DNA from: Myotis daubentonii
Lineage: Eukaryota; Chordata; Mammalia; Chiroptera; Vespertilionidae
Length of the DNA stretch: 64,000 nucleotides
Assembly (NCBI RefSeq): GCF_963259705.1
Contig: NC_081844.1
Coordinates: 109,554,965-109,618,964 of the forward strand
Direction of reading: 5' to 3'
Shown here: positions 25,201-34,462 of the stretch, piece by piece
Layout: each line of letters begins with the position of its first letter
Numbering within the stretch: position 1 is the first letter of the stretch
The notes under the pieces: generated by a model
The model's database searches: none
What the model was told of the DNA's origin: nothing
Seen by the model: the letters and a program-made list of their open reading frames with translations, nothing else
Program-made: the position numbers and the translations under genes

Positions 25201-26074
25201 AACTGTTCCATTGGGCTCGCTGGGGAGTCAGACACCCGGTCTGCAGGCCGCACCCAGTGCAGGGACATCGGGGTCCCCAGGGACCCCCAGGGCAGCGATT
25301 TTCAAAAGCCCCGCAGGTGGGTGGACGTGGTCCTGGGCCATGCGTCACCCGGGAAACGGGTTCAAGCGCAGATCCCAGGCCAGGAGGTCCGGTGGGGCCG
25401 AGACTGTACCTCTCACAAGGCCGGGGCGATGCCGGGGTTGCCACCTGAGGGTCGTGGGCACAGACTCCTCCGGAGCTGCAGTCGAGGCTGCGGTCCTGGG
25501 GCCACACTCAGAATGTCAGCATCCACCCTGCGCAGCACCGGCCCAGCAGCACGGACACCTGGGGCCGGCTAGACGCGCAGACCCCCAGGCCCGGCCCAGC
25601 CTGCGGGGGGCCTGCCGGCCACCTCACCCCTGGCAGGCGTTGGCCTGGGGCGCTCCCTGGTCCTGCCAGCTCCCATCTGCACGAGCAGCGGGTGGCGCCC
25701 CCCGCACGGCTGAGGGATCAGTGGTGAGTGAGCTGCTCAGGGCGCTGGCCTTTTTGGGGTTAGAAACCCCCGCAAGAGGGCAACGGTGGTCTCCCAGCCA
25801 CGTCTGCGCAGCTCCTTGGCGCCCTGGAGGTGGCAGTGCAGGCCGGGAAGTGAACAGCCTGGATGTGCTGCGGCTCCTCCCTGCCCCAGTGTCCAGGGCG
25901 GGCCTGGGGGTCTCCCGGCTCCAGGTTCCGGGGAAATGAGGAGTGTGAGTCCGCCCAGCAGCTCTCCCTGAGCGATCTCCCCCAGGAGATCGGGTGGGCA
26001 GGGGAGTGGGGGGGAGGGAGAGGGGAGGTTCCTGTTTTGGGGAGAGCGTTCATGCAGTCATTTGGTCACGTGTT
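25201..26074. other. Intergenic, no gene seen
   Basis: Nothing recognised on either strand beyond GC-rich spurious frames. Confidence 0.5.
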
Positions 26075-26280
26075 TGTATTTTTAAAAAAATATTTTTATT
26101 GATGTCAGAGAGGAAGGGAGAGGGAGAGATAGAAACATCAGCGAGAGAGAATCATGGATCGGCTGCCTCCTGCACACGCTACACTGGGGATGGAGCCCGC
26201 AACCCGGGCCTGTGCCCTGAGCAGGAATCGAACCGTGACCTCCTGGTTCATAGGTGGACATGCAACCACGGAGCCAGGGC
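26075..26280 (-). mobile_element. Ves-type SINE
   Basis: Minus-strand copy; cassette CCTATGAACCAGGAGGTCAC, then B box GGTTCGATTCC intact. The first bases (GCCCTGGCTCCGTGGTTGCA) have a short deletion in the A-box region. Confidence 0.9.
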
Positions 26281-26856
26281 TGCAGCCTGGTCATATTTAA
26301 TTGCCTGCACCCAACACAGGCAGCTGCCAGGCGCTGGGGCCGCAGCCCCCGTGCACATCGGCCGAGTGAGTGTCCCTGGCTTCCCGGCCTCAGAGCAGAT
26401 CTGCGAGGGTCAGACCTCGGGTGGGAGGCGGGAGCTGAGGGGCGTGAGTAGCTGGGCAGACGGAGGGGCGGGGCGGGGGGCGTGCTTGGCGACTTTGACA
26501 TGACAACTTCGTGCCTGTCGCTTCACAGCTTCCCTTCTGCCGGTGACAAACCAGACTTGGCCAATCAGCGCTGAGTCTGTGGGACACCGTGTCACTCAGA
26601 ACGGGAGCTGAGCTTCTGTGCAGGGATGGCCACACGGTGGGGACGCTGGCTGTCAGGGCCACGGTTCTGTTGGCCGCGGTCGCCCTGAGCTTGTGGGGGG
26701 GGGGCGCGGGGGAAGCGTGGGGATACCCTGCTGATCAGAACCGACCCGACCCCAGCACTGCGTCTCCACCCTGGGTCTGCTGTGTCCATGTCCCCCTGAC
26801 TTCCTGGACCCCACCTGCCTCCCGCAGTCTCTCTTCTTAAAACACAGCATGTTCTT

Positions 26857-27112
26857 ATTCTGGCCAGTGTTGCTCAGTGGTCAGAAAGTCCACCCGCACA
26901 CCGAAGGGTCCCAGGTTCAATGCCCAGTCAAGGGCACATGCCTGGGTTGCAGGTTCGATCCCTGGCCCCAGTCGGGGCGTGTGCGAGAGGCAACCAATCT
27001 ATGTGTGTCTTTCTCACATCGATGTTTCTCTCTCTCCCTCCCTCCCTCCTCCCCTCCCTCCTGTCTACTCTTTAAAAACCAATGGGAAAATATCCTCGGG
27101 CGAGGACCAACA
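26857..27112 (+). mobile_element. Ves-type SINE, hairpin-tail form
   Basis: Contains 'cacaccgaagggtcccagg', B box GGTTCAATGCC, 'gaggcaaccaatctatgtg', and ends TATCCTCGGGCGAGGA (27,091-27,106), the same terminal hairpin as the copy at 2,865, followed by a short A-rich tail. Confidence 0.9.
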
Positions 27113-27954
27113 ACAAAAGCCTATTCTTTCTGTAACTATGACAGTAACACGTGCCCAACCAGGGCCCTCAAAACAACCGAGCAAAACCCCACAGCGCCGT
27201 GCTCAGAGGGGACGCCACCGACACTCCTTCCCAGGCTTTCACTCATTTTCCAATCCCTGCAGGGCATTCCGCGGGGGCCGGCCAACACCTCCCGCCCACC
27301 CCGTCAGCCTCACCGCCTTCACCCGCAGCCGGGGCCCCTGGGTTGGCGGACAGCACCGCCGTCGCCGGATCACCAGACAGGAATACCGTGTCACCTTCCC
27401 ATGGGTCACCTCCCGGACGCTCTGTCCCGTGGCCCTCACTCCCCAGGACCCCCGGCAGCCCCCCAGCATTGCTTATCTGAGTCTCGGCAGCAGCATCCTG
27501 TCTCCTGCCTCGACCTCTCCGTTCGGGCGATCCGACCTCCGTTTGCTGCTGAGATGACGCCTCCCGGCCCTGGGCTCGGGGGGCCTTCGGGGACACTCCC
27601 TGGTCCAGGGAGAATCCAGCATGCCACTCAGCGTGCCGCTCAGCGACCCCTCCTTCGGCCCAAACCTCCCCCGCACCCTCGTCTTCCGCGCCCATGCCGC
27701 CTCCCCGGGGGCCTCTGAGCTGGTCCTCGGCGCCCCTGCCGCAGGTGGCCGGGCCTTTAGCAGGTCGCACCAGTCCCTTCGGGTTTGTCACACGTATGTC
27801 TTGCTCCTCTGGGGCCGGGCGCTCACGGAGCCGGGATTGCCTCATTCATCTCTGTGTGACAGGCTGGTCCCCGGGCTCCCCGCTGACTGGCCAGTGCTCA
27901 GGTGGTGCCGGCGTTCGGTGTGTTTGTAAAGACACAATCGATTGCAAACACACG
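27113..27954. other. Intergenic, no gene seen
   Basis: No exon or repeat was recognised. Overlapping frames on both strands (up to 289 codons) are low-complexity Pro/Arg-rich and lack a conserved motif. Confidence 0.5.
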
Positions 27955-28136
27955 TTTCACCCCGAACGCATCCGATTCACAATAAGTTTCCAAAAATATA
28001 CACAGGGAGGCCCCCTCTTATACCCCACAGCCAGCGTTGGCAGGGGGAACACGGCGTAATCATAGACTAATGTCGTCACCAGGGAGTTGACATGTGTGCA
28101 AGCCGTGGACCGTATTCATGTCTTACCACTTACACA

Positions 28137-28170
<34 letters not shown>

Positions 28171-28172
28171 AG

Positions 28173-28411
28173 TTTTTTTTTAAAAAATAAGAGTTTTTAA
28201 AATATATTTTTATTGCTTTCAGAGAGAAAGGGGGAGGGAGAGAGAGATAGAAACATCCATGATGAGAGGGAATCATGGATCGGCTGCCTCCTGCACGCCC
28301 ACCCCCCCGGGGATGGAGACCACAACCGGGGCCTGTGCCCTGACCAGGATCAACTCGGGACCCTTCAGTCCGCAGGCCGACGCCCTATCCACTGAGCCAC
28401 GCCGGCGAGGG
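28173..28411 (-). mobile_element. Ves-type SINE nested in L1
   Basis: Minus-strand copy with the GCGGACTGAAGGGTCCCGAG cassette. It is flanked by GTGTGTGTAGTTT on both sides (ending about 28,174 and about 28,425), which is the target duplication made in the L1 (TG)n stretch. Confidence 0.9.
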
Positions 28412-28795
28412 CGTGTGTGTAGTTTCATGTAATTTACTGCATGTGTCGATCTGTGTCGCCATCACCACGGTCGAGCCACAGGACTGATCCGCCCCCTCGA
28501 GGTCCAGAGATCCCCCTCACACTGCCCCTGTATAGCCCACCCACCCAACTCCTCATCCCTGGAAACCGTCCTAGCCTCCATCCTGTACCCCGCCACTTAA
28601 AGAACATTCTAGACATAGAACCATAGAGCATGGACCCTCTGAGACTGGCTCCCCGACAGCCCAGTTCCCTGGCGGCTCCTCTGCTCCGCTCCCTCTGACT
28701 GCTGAGCAGCGTCCGTGCTGTGGGCGGGACCGTGTCCTCGAAGGCCGAGGCACGGGGCTGTTCCCATGGACGGCCACTCTGAAGAAAGCTGCTGC

Positions 28796-29024
28796 CACCC
28801 TGGCTGGTGTGGCTCAGTGGATAGAGCGTCAGCCTGGGGACTGAAGGGTCCCAGGTTCAATTCCCAGGCAGGGCACAGGCCCGGGTTGCAGGCTCAATTC
28901 CCAGTAGGGGGTGTGCCGGAGGCAGCCGATCCATGATTCCCTCTCATCGTTGATGTTTCTCTCTCCCTCTCCCTCTCCCTTCCTCTCCGACATCAACAAA
29001 AATACTTAAAAAAAGAAGAAAGAA
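28796..29024 (+). mobile_element. Ves-type SINE nested in L1
   Basis: ACCCTGGCTGGTGTGGCTCA start, perfect A box, B box GGTTCAATTCC, tail CATCAACAAAAATACTT. The L1 sequence GAAGAAAGCTGCTGCC before it reappears as GAAAGAAAGCTGTCGCC after it, the diverged target duplication. Confidence 0.9.
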
Positions 29025-29509
29025 AGCTGTCGCCAGCAGCCCGGCACAGGTGTTTGTGCGCCACGAGTTTTGGGCTCCGCGTGAACGCCGGCGAGGGGCC
29101 TCTCTGGCGTATGATAGATGCGTGTCAGTCCCGTAAGGAACGTCACCCTCTCTTCCCAAGTGGCTGTCCCATGTCGCGTCCCGCCAGCCAGCCGTGCGGG
29201 CGATCAGGCCCCCCGCCCTCTCGGCCGGGCGTGGCCACCGTTCGTCCGTCACAGCCGCGCGGGTGCGGAGCTGCCTCCTGTGGCTGTGCCTTCACGTCTC
29301 CGCGGCTGACGGCGCGAGCTCTCTCCCCCGGTCAGTCTGCAGCTCTGCTTCTCCAGGGAACGTCTCTTCGTGTTCTGGTTGGATTGCTGCTCACTGTTGG
29401 TTTTGAAGATTCTTCTTAAACAATATATTCTGAATCCGAGTCTGTGGGTAAATGAGGGCTTGCGTTCCTCCCGGCCGGTGGCTTGTTTTCCATCCTTTGA
29501 ACAGGGTCT

Positions 29510-29890
29510 CTTTCCCTGTTAAGGTAGAATGGACAGGCCACCAGTTCACCCTTTTAAGGCCCACGGTTCCGTGGCATATAGCGCAGTCACCTGCTGTTCA
29601 CCTCCTACCACTGTCGAACCCCTGACCATCTCACTGCTCCAGAGATAAACGCATTCCCGGGAGCCCCCTCCTCAGCCCTCCCCCCTCCAGCCCCTGAGCC
29701 GGCTTCCCGCCCCCACGGATGTGCCTGTTCCGGGGGCTCCACAGGGACCCCCTCAGCGTGACCTCGGCCTTCGGCTTCTCTCACTTAGCGCCACGCTTTC
29801 AGGTTTCACACGTCGCAACACGTGTTGGCATCGTTCCCGCTCATCGCTGTGGAACAGCCCGTCCGTCCGTCCACTGTCCCGAGTTGAGCT
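29510..29890 (-). mobile_element. L1 3' UTR (antisense), second copy
   Basis: 'ggccaccagttcacccttttaagg', 'ggttccgtggcatatagcgcagtc', 'cgaacccctgaccatctc', 'cggatgtgcctgttcc', 'cttctctcacttagcgcc' and 'tttcacacgtcgcaacacg' are the ordered antisense landmarks of an L1M-type 3' end. Degenerate. Confidence 0.8.
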
Positions 29891-30832
29891 GAGTCCTCCC
29901 AACAAGGTACGTGGGCGCGGAGCCCAAACAGGGACCGTGACCTCGTTCGGAAACCGAGGTCTCGCGGGTGCAATGGGCTCGAACAGGCCCCTGTGGTCAG
30001 GGGACACCAGAGGGAAGACAGTCACGGGAGGCAGGTGGAGGCAGGAGCCACAAGCCCGGAAACGCCCGGCCAGCTCACCCCCGCCAGCAGCTGGAAGAGG
30101 GGGTTTCAGAGAGAGAGAGGGGGAGTAGGTGGGGGGGAGAAAGGGAGGATGTGGTCCTTCCAGCGGCTGCATTTCAGACTCTGGCTGCAGGACACACATG
30201 TCAGCTGATTTAAGCTTTTCTCCGTGTGGCAAAATCCGCGCTGGCGCCGCGCTGGCCTCAGCCATCGCCGCTGCTGTTACGGGATGCGCGCGCTCCGGGC
30301 CAGGCCGGGCAGAGGGAGGGCCCGCGGGGCAGGCTGTGCGCCCAGAGCGGCCGCTCCGCCTGGTCACGCCGATCCGGGAATGCAGGCGGCGCTGCAGGCT
30401 GGCGGGAACCTGGCACGCAGGCCTGTGTTGGGCGGCGCGAGGCCCGTGTGTGCGGCAGCCGGAAGCGAGCTGGCCTGTGGGCACGGCCAGTCTGGGGCTG
30501 GTTTTCCTCGGGGGCCACACACCGTCCATGAGCCCGTGGCTCTGGAGGGCATCACGCCGGGAGGTGGCGGTGCGGGGGCCTGGCGGGGTCCTCTCCCTCC
30601 TCCGTGAGGCCCGGCCCTGCCCAGCGCACACGGATGCTCCCCGTGACCTTGCTGATCAGCGCAGAGTGGCGTGTGGCAGTGCACGGCCTACGCTGAACCC
30701 GCCCACGGGACCGCCACCGGGTTGACCACACGGCCCAGGACCCTGGCCCCCACCCGCGCCCCCAGGGCAACGGCCATGCCTCTGACACACCTAGAGCTTC
30801 GCTGCTCTTTGCGTTTCATACAAACAAAACCC
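29891..30832. other. Intergenic, CpG-rich patch at 30,230-30,380
   Basis: No gene was recognised. A small CpG-dense patch is visible, shorter than a typical island. Frames of 290 (minus) and 198 (plus) codons overlap each other and are not credible. Confidence 0.45.
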
Positions 30833-31017
30833 CAGAGGAAGGGAGAGGGAGAGAGAGAAACATCAGTGATGAGAGAGAATCATGGACCAGCTGCCTCCTG
30901 CACGCCCCTCACTGGGGATCAAGCCCACAACCCGGGCACGTGCCCTGACTGGGAATCGAACCGTGACCTCCTGGTTCATAGATCGACGCTCAGCCCCTGA
31001 GCCCCACCGGCCAGGTC
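30833..31017 (-). mobile_element. Ves-type SINE
   Basis: Minus-strand copy: GACCTGGCCGGTGGGGCTCA start, cassette CTATGAACCAGGAGGTCACG, B box GGTTCGATTCC. The A tail is lost on the left, where it meets 'aaacaaaaccc'. Confidence 0.9.
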
Positions 31018-31169
31018 TCTTACTGTTGCTTTCTCGAGGGCCCTCAGGTTGAGGGCATAGAGCAGCCTGTCGGTTTGGCCGGGGTCTGGGCTCACCGAGC
31101 GGACACACCTCCCCGCTGTCCCTCGGTGGCCGGTGGCACGTGCTCCCCGTGTGGCTGTCGCCCTCCTGC

Positions 31170-31450
31170 CTGTGGGCGCCTGGAACTCGTTCTGCACGTC
31201 CGTGTCCACGCTGTCGGGGTGCACCTCAGGGGGTGGCCGGGTCATGGGTATTTGTGGGTTCAGTAGATGACGAGCTGCCAAACAGTTTCCAAAGTGGGGG
31301 TGCTCGATGTCCACCCCTCCCAGCAGAGAGCTCTTCCGGGGCCCCTGTTCCTTCACCGACACTGGGTGGTGGGGACCTTCATTGGCAGTGGTGGGGTGTC
31401 CCCTTCAGTGTCCCCCCTCAGGGCGGCTCACGGCGCCTGCCTTCCTGGGG
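31170..31450 (-). mobile_element. L1 ORF2 fragment (antisense)
   Basis: 'gggtcatgggtatttgtggg', 'gagctgccaaacagtttccaaagtgg' and 'ttccttcaccgacactggg' match the antisense of L1 ORF2 3' sequence. It probably continues the L1 at 29,510-29,890. Confidence 0.75.
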
Positions 31451-31536
31451 ACAGGAAAGGGCGTCCCTCCCTCAGGACACTGCCCTGCCCCTGGGGGGGC
31501 CTGTGACACCCGGCTTGGGGGGCGTGTGACACGCAA

Positions 31537-31550
31537 CTGCCCTCTGCTGG
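31537..31550 (-). promoter_or_regulatory. CTCF-like motif
   Basis: Minus-strand CCAGCAGAGGGCAG is a good match to the CTCF core consensus. It sits just to the right of an L1 scrap, in non-repeat sequence. Confidence 0.55.
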
Positions 31551-32929
31551 GCAATCATGGAAATGCATGGTGCAGTCCTGGGTGCTCACCACGGAAAGGG
31601 AGCTGAGGCTGGTGCCCCTGGGGCGGGCCCACCCCGGACAACCCAGCCTGGCACCCACACTCAGGGACTCTCCACTCGTCCCCACGCACAGGAGGTGACG
31701 GGAGGGCTGGGTCCAGGGGCCCGAGGAAGCTCAGAGTTCCCAAACCAGCAGCACCAGAGCAGGCGCCCTCAGAGGGCCGAGCCCCCCCGCATCCCCCCCA
31801 CTCCCCCCCCCCCGCTCCCCAGACGCCTGTCTCAGGTTGCCGGGTCGGCAGCCCTTACCCACGCGTGGTTTTCCCGCGTGTCCTGCTGCTCGGGGACCCT
31901 GTGCATCTCCTACTCCAGCCACAGCATGGGGGCAGCCCCCCCCCACACTCTCGCCCTGGACGGGCCCAGGGGGTACCGGGGGCCACTCCTCCATGTCCCC
32001 GAGGGCCTGGTAAGGATCAGGGGAGACGGTGTGAAAGGGCTGGGAAAGAGCCAAGCTGGGCAAACAGGGCCGGTCTGCGGGCGGAGGGAGGGCGAGGTGG
32101 GCGGGTGCTGCTCTGCTCGGCCGCCCGCTCCTCCTGCTGACGCTGCGGCTCCCGACCGCCCGCACCCCGACTGCCAGCGCCCTGGCCGCGGCTCTGTGCT
32201 GGGTCTGCACTGGAGCCCCCACCGGAGCCCCCACTGCTCAGTGAACCAGCTCCTCCCAGGCCACGAGGTGAGGATTTGCATGAGGTGGGAGCAGCCGCCC
32301 TGAGAACCAGGCGGTTCCCTCTCCCGAGACAACAGGCTGCCCGGGCCTGCCGCCCTCTGGGAGCCCGCTGAGCCCTGGGCCCCCCATGACACTCCGCACC
32401 TGCCCCCGCGTCCCCTCCTGCGCCGCGGCCACGCCTTTCTCAGGGGGGTACCGCCCGGTCACCGCCGCGGAGAGGGCTCACCCGTGCGCGGGGGCCGGGC
32501 CGGTCCACGACCCCAGGTCAGGGCAGAGCCGGCCCTCAGGGCTCCCCCCACCAGGTCCGGCCAAACCGAGCCCGGGAGCCACACCGCCGCCTGCTGCGCC
32601 CGGCTCTCTGCTCTGGCCTCTGGCGGCTGATGTCGCCGCTGTCCCAGCAGCGCGGTCCCCCGGACGCGCTCCTGGTAGGGCTCAAAGCAGATGCTCCGTG
32701 TCTGCACCGTTCACGGCGCGGGCCTAGGAAGCAGTTCACACTCCACGGTGCCCGACAGAGACAGGTGCCCACCCAGATCCCGGCCCGGGGCGTCCCCTCC
32801 TCACCACCAGCTCACGCCCCACATACAGGAAAACAGAAAACCGCCCACGGAGAGCACACGGGAAGATTAACTGCCCCTCCCGCTGCCGGCTCCCCAGGAT
32901 AAACAACTGCTGCTAATTTCTTGATAACC
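31551..32929. other. Intergenic, no gene seen
   Basis: GC-rich, C-run rich (31,794-31,812). No exon, RNA gene or repeat family was recognised. Confidence 0.5.
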
Positions 32930-33260
32930 ATCTTGCGGTTTTAAAAAAATATGTCCACACCCACACCCCCATAAATTACACACACTTATAGGCTGTCACT
33001 GATTTATGGGCCGCCCCAAAATTACATCGTTGTATGAAATTACAAAACGCACGAATTTACAGAATTAGTGGCAGGCTCATCAGCATAATTCGGCCTCCCT
33101 TTCCCTCTGCAATATATTAGGAATCTTCTCGCATAATAAATATCTTCCTCAACATCAGCTTTTATAGCCGCGTCCACTGTGCGGATTATCCATTTTTTCT
33201 GGTTTCTGGTGCATTCCTCCCGCCCTGGGCCTGTTCCCAAGTCCTCTTGCATTTAGTTCT
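32930..33260. other. AT-rich island, candidate conserved non-coding element
   Basis: A sharp drop in GC marks about 330 bp of AT-rich, non-repetitive sequence ('ataaattacacacacttata', 'gcataattcggcc', 'gcataataaatatcttcc'). A 70-codon open frame exists on the minus strand (33,040-33,252, MQEDLGTGPG start, many charged residues). I recognise no protein family in it. The composition is typical of conserved developmental enhancers as much as of coding DNA. Confidence 0.35.
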
Positions 33261-33276
33261 CACGGCAGCTGGTAAT

Positions 33277-33484
33277 TTAAAAAAACACATTATTTTTATT
33301 TTCAGAGAGGAAAGGAGAGGGAAAGAGAGACATCAATGATGAGAGAGAGTCATCGATCAGCTGCCCCCTGCACGCCCCCCACTGAGGATGGAGCCCGTAA
33401 CCCGGGCCTGTGCCCTGACCGGGAATCGAACTATGACCTCCTGGATCCTAGGTCGACACACAACCACGGAGCCCCGCCGGCCGG
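33277..33484 (-). mobile_element. Ves-type SINE
   Basis: Minus strand: CCGGCCGGCGGGGCTCCGTG start, cassette CTAGGATCCAGGAGGTCATA, B box GTTCGATTCC, tail AAATAATGTG. Slightly diverged. Confidence 0.9.
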
Positions 33485-34141
33485 CTGAGCTGGTCCGTCT
33501 GTGGGAAAGGTGGCTGATGGAGCTGGGGGGGCCCTGCACCTGGAGCTGGAGTTCCCACCCACCAGGTCCCCGACCGGGACACCCTCCCCCATCCCAGCGG
33601 CCTCTCACTCGCTGAGGGATGAGAACCTCCCCAGTCCTCCGAGGGCTGCGTTCACGTCTCAAATGATCTTTTAATCAGTTTGCAGGGCCCACGCGAGCTC
33701 GTCAGCCTGCAGGGGACCTTCCACGTGCGGCTGGAATTCACAAGGAGGCGCCTTCCTCAGGGCCCCGCGGGCACGGCCGCCGCCCCGACGTGGACGGGAC
33801 TGGGTGGGCAGAGCCGCCGCCGCCGGCCCCTGCCTAGGGCGCCACTTCCTCTTCCTCTCACGCCCCGCTCTGTGAGCTCTGCTTCCCAGACCAATCTCCT
33901 TACGGGCGTGCGAGGGCCCAAGGGGCCCTGGGGAGGGAGACAGTGAAGGCGCGACCTAATGCGACTGCCTTCCCGGCAGCCGTGGCCATGGCCGTGGCCG
34001 GCCCCCTCCACAGAGGGCAGCGAGCGGAGGGGAGGCCGCCTGGGGGGCCAGGGACCGCCGTGCACCCCGACGTGGAATGTCAGAGACCCGGGATCGAGGC
34101 CGGGGCAGGGGTTTCTGTGGGGTCTTTTACAAAACACCAAT
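33485..34141. other. Intergenic, no gene seen
   Basis: No exon or repeat recognised. A 'ccatggccgtggccatggccg'-like low-complexity patch lies near 33,985. Confidence 0.5.
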
Positions 34142-34266
34142 CAGCCCGGCTCGCGCGGCCCAGGGGCTGAGCGTCCACCTAGGAACCAGGAGCTCACGGT
34201 TCCATTCCCGGTCAGGGCACATGCCCCGGTTTCGGGCTCGATCCCCAGGAGGGGGTGTGCAGGAGG
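34142..34266 (+). mobile_element. Ves-type SINE, 3'-truncated, half of an inverted pair
   Basis: Head and middle of a SINE (AGCCCGGCTCGCGCGGCCCA start; cassette CTAGGAACCAGGAGCTCACG) end abruptly at GTGTGCAGGAGG. The next base begins an opposite-strand SINE. Confidence 0.9.
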
Positions 34267-34462
34267 AAGGGATTTCAGAGGGGAAGGGAGAGGGAGAGAG
34301 AGACAGAAACATCAGTGACGAAAGAGAATCATCCATCGGCTGCCCCCTGCACGCCCCACACGGGGATGGAGCCACAACCTGGGCCTGTGCCCTGACCGGG
34401 AATCGAACCGCGACCTCCTGGTTCATCGGTCGACGCTCAGCCCCTGAGCCAGCTGGCGGCCC
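34267..34462 (-). mobile_element. Ves-type SINE, half of an inverted pair
   Basis: Minus-strand copy with its 3' side (CTCTGAAATCCCTT) directly abutting the truncated plus-strand copy. Cassette CGATGAACCAGGAGGTCGCG, B box GGTTCGATTCC. The two form an inverted repeat with a small central loop. Confidence 0.9.

Larger units (their letters stand above)
27955..29480 (-). mobile_element. L1 3' end (antisense), host to two nested SINEs
   Basis: Antisense L1 3' UTR and ORF2 landmarks appear in the proper order: 'ggcccc ctcttatacc ccacag' (about 28,005), 'gtagtttcatgtaatttactgc' (28,420), 'atccccctcacactgcccctgtatagcc', 'ggaaaccgtcctagcctcc', 'gaacattctagacatagaacc', 'gctgtcgccagcagcccggcac' (29,030), 'aagattcttcttaaacaatatattctg' (29,406). 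Two SINEs interrupt it and are older L1's passengers. All frames are broken. Confidence 0.85.

Noticed and set aside
29753..30631. 292-codon minus-strand frame
   Set aside because: It runs through an antisense L1 3' UTR and overlaps several equally long frames on the other strand; composition is arbitrary.
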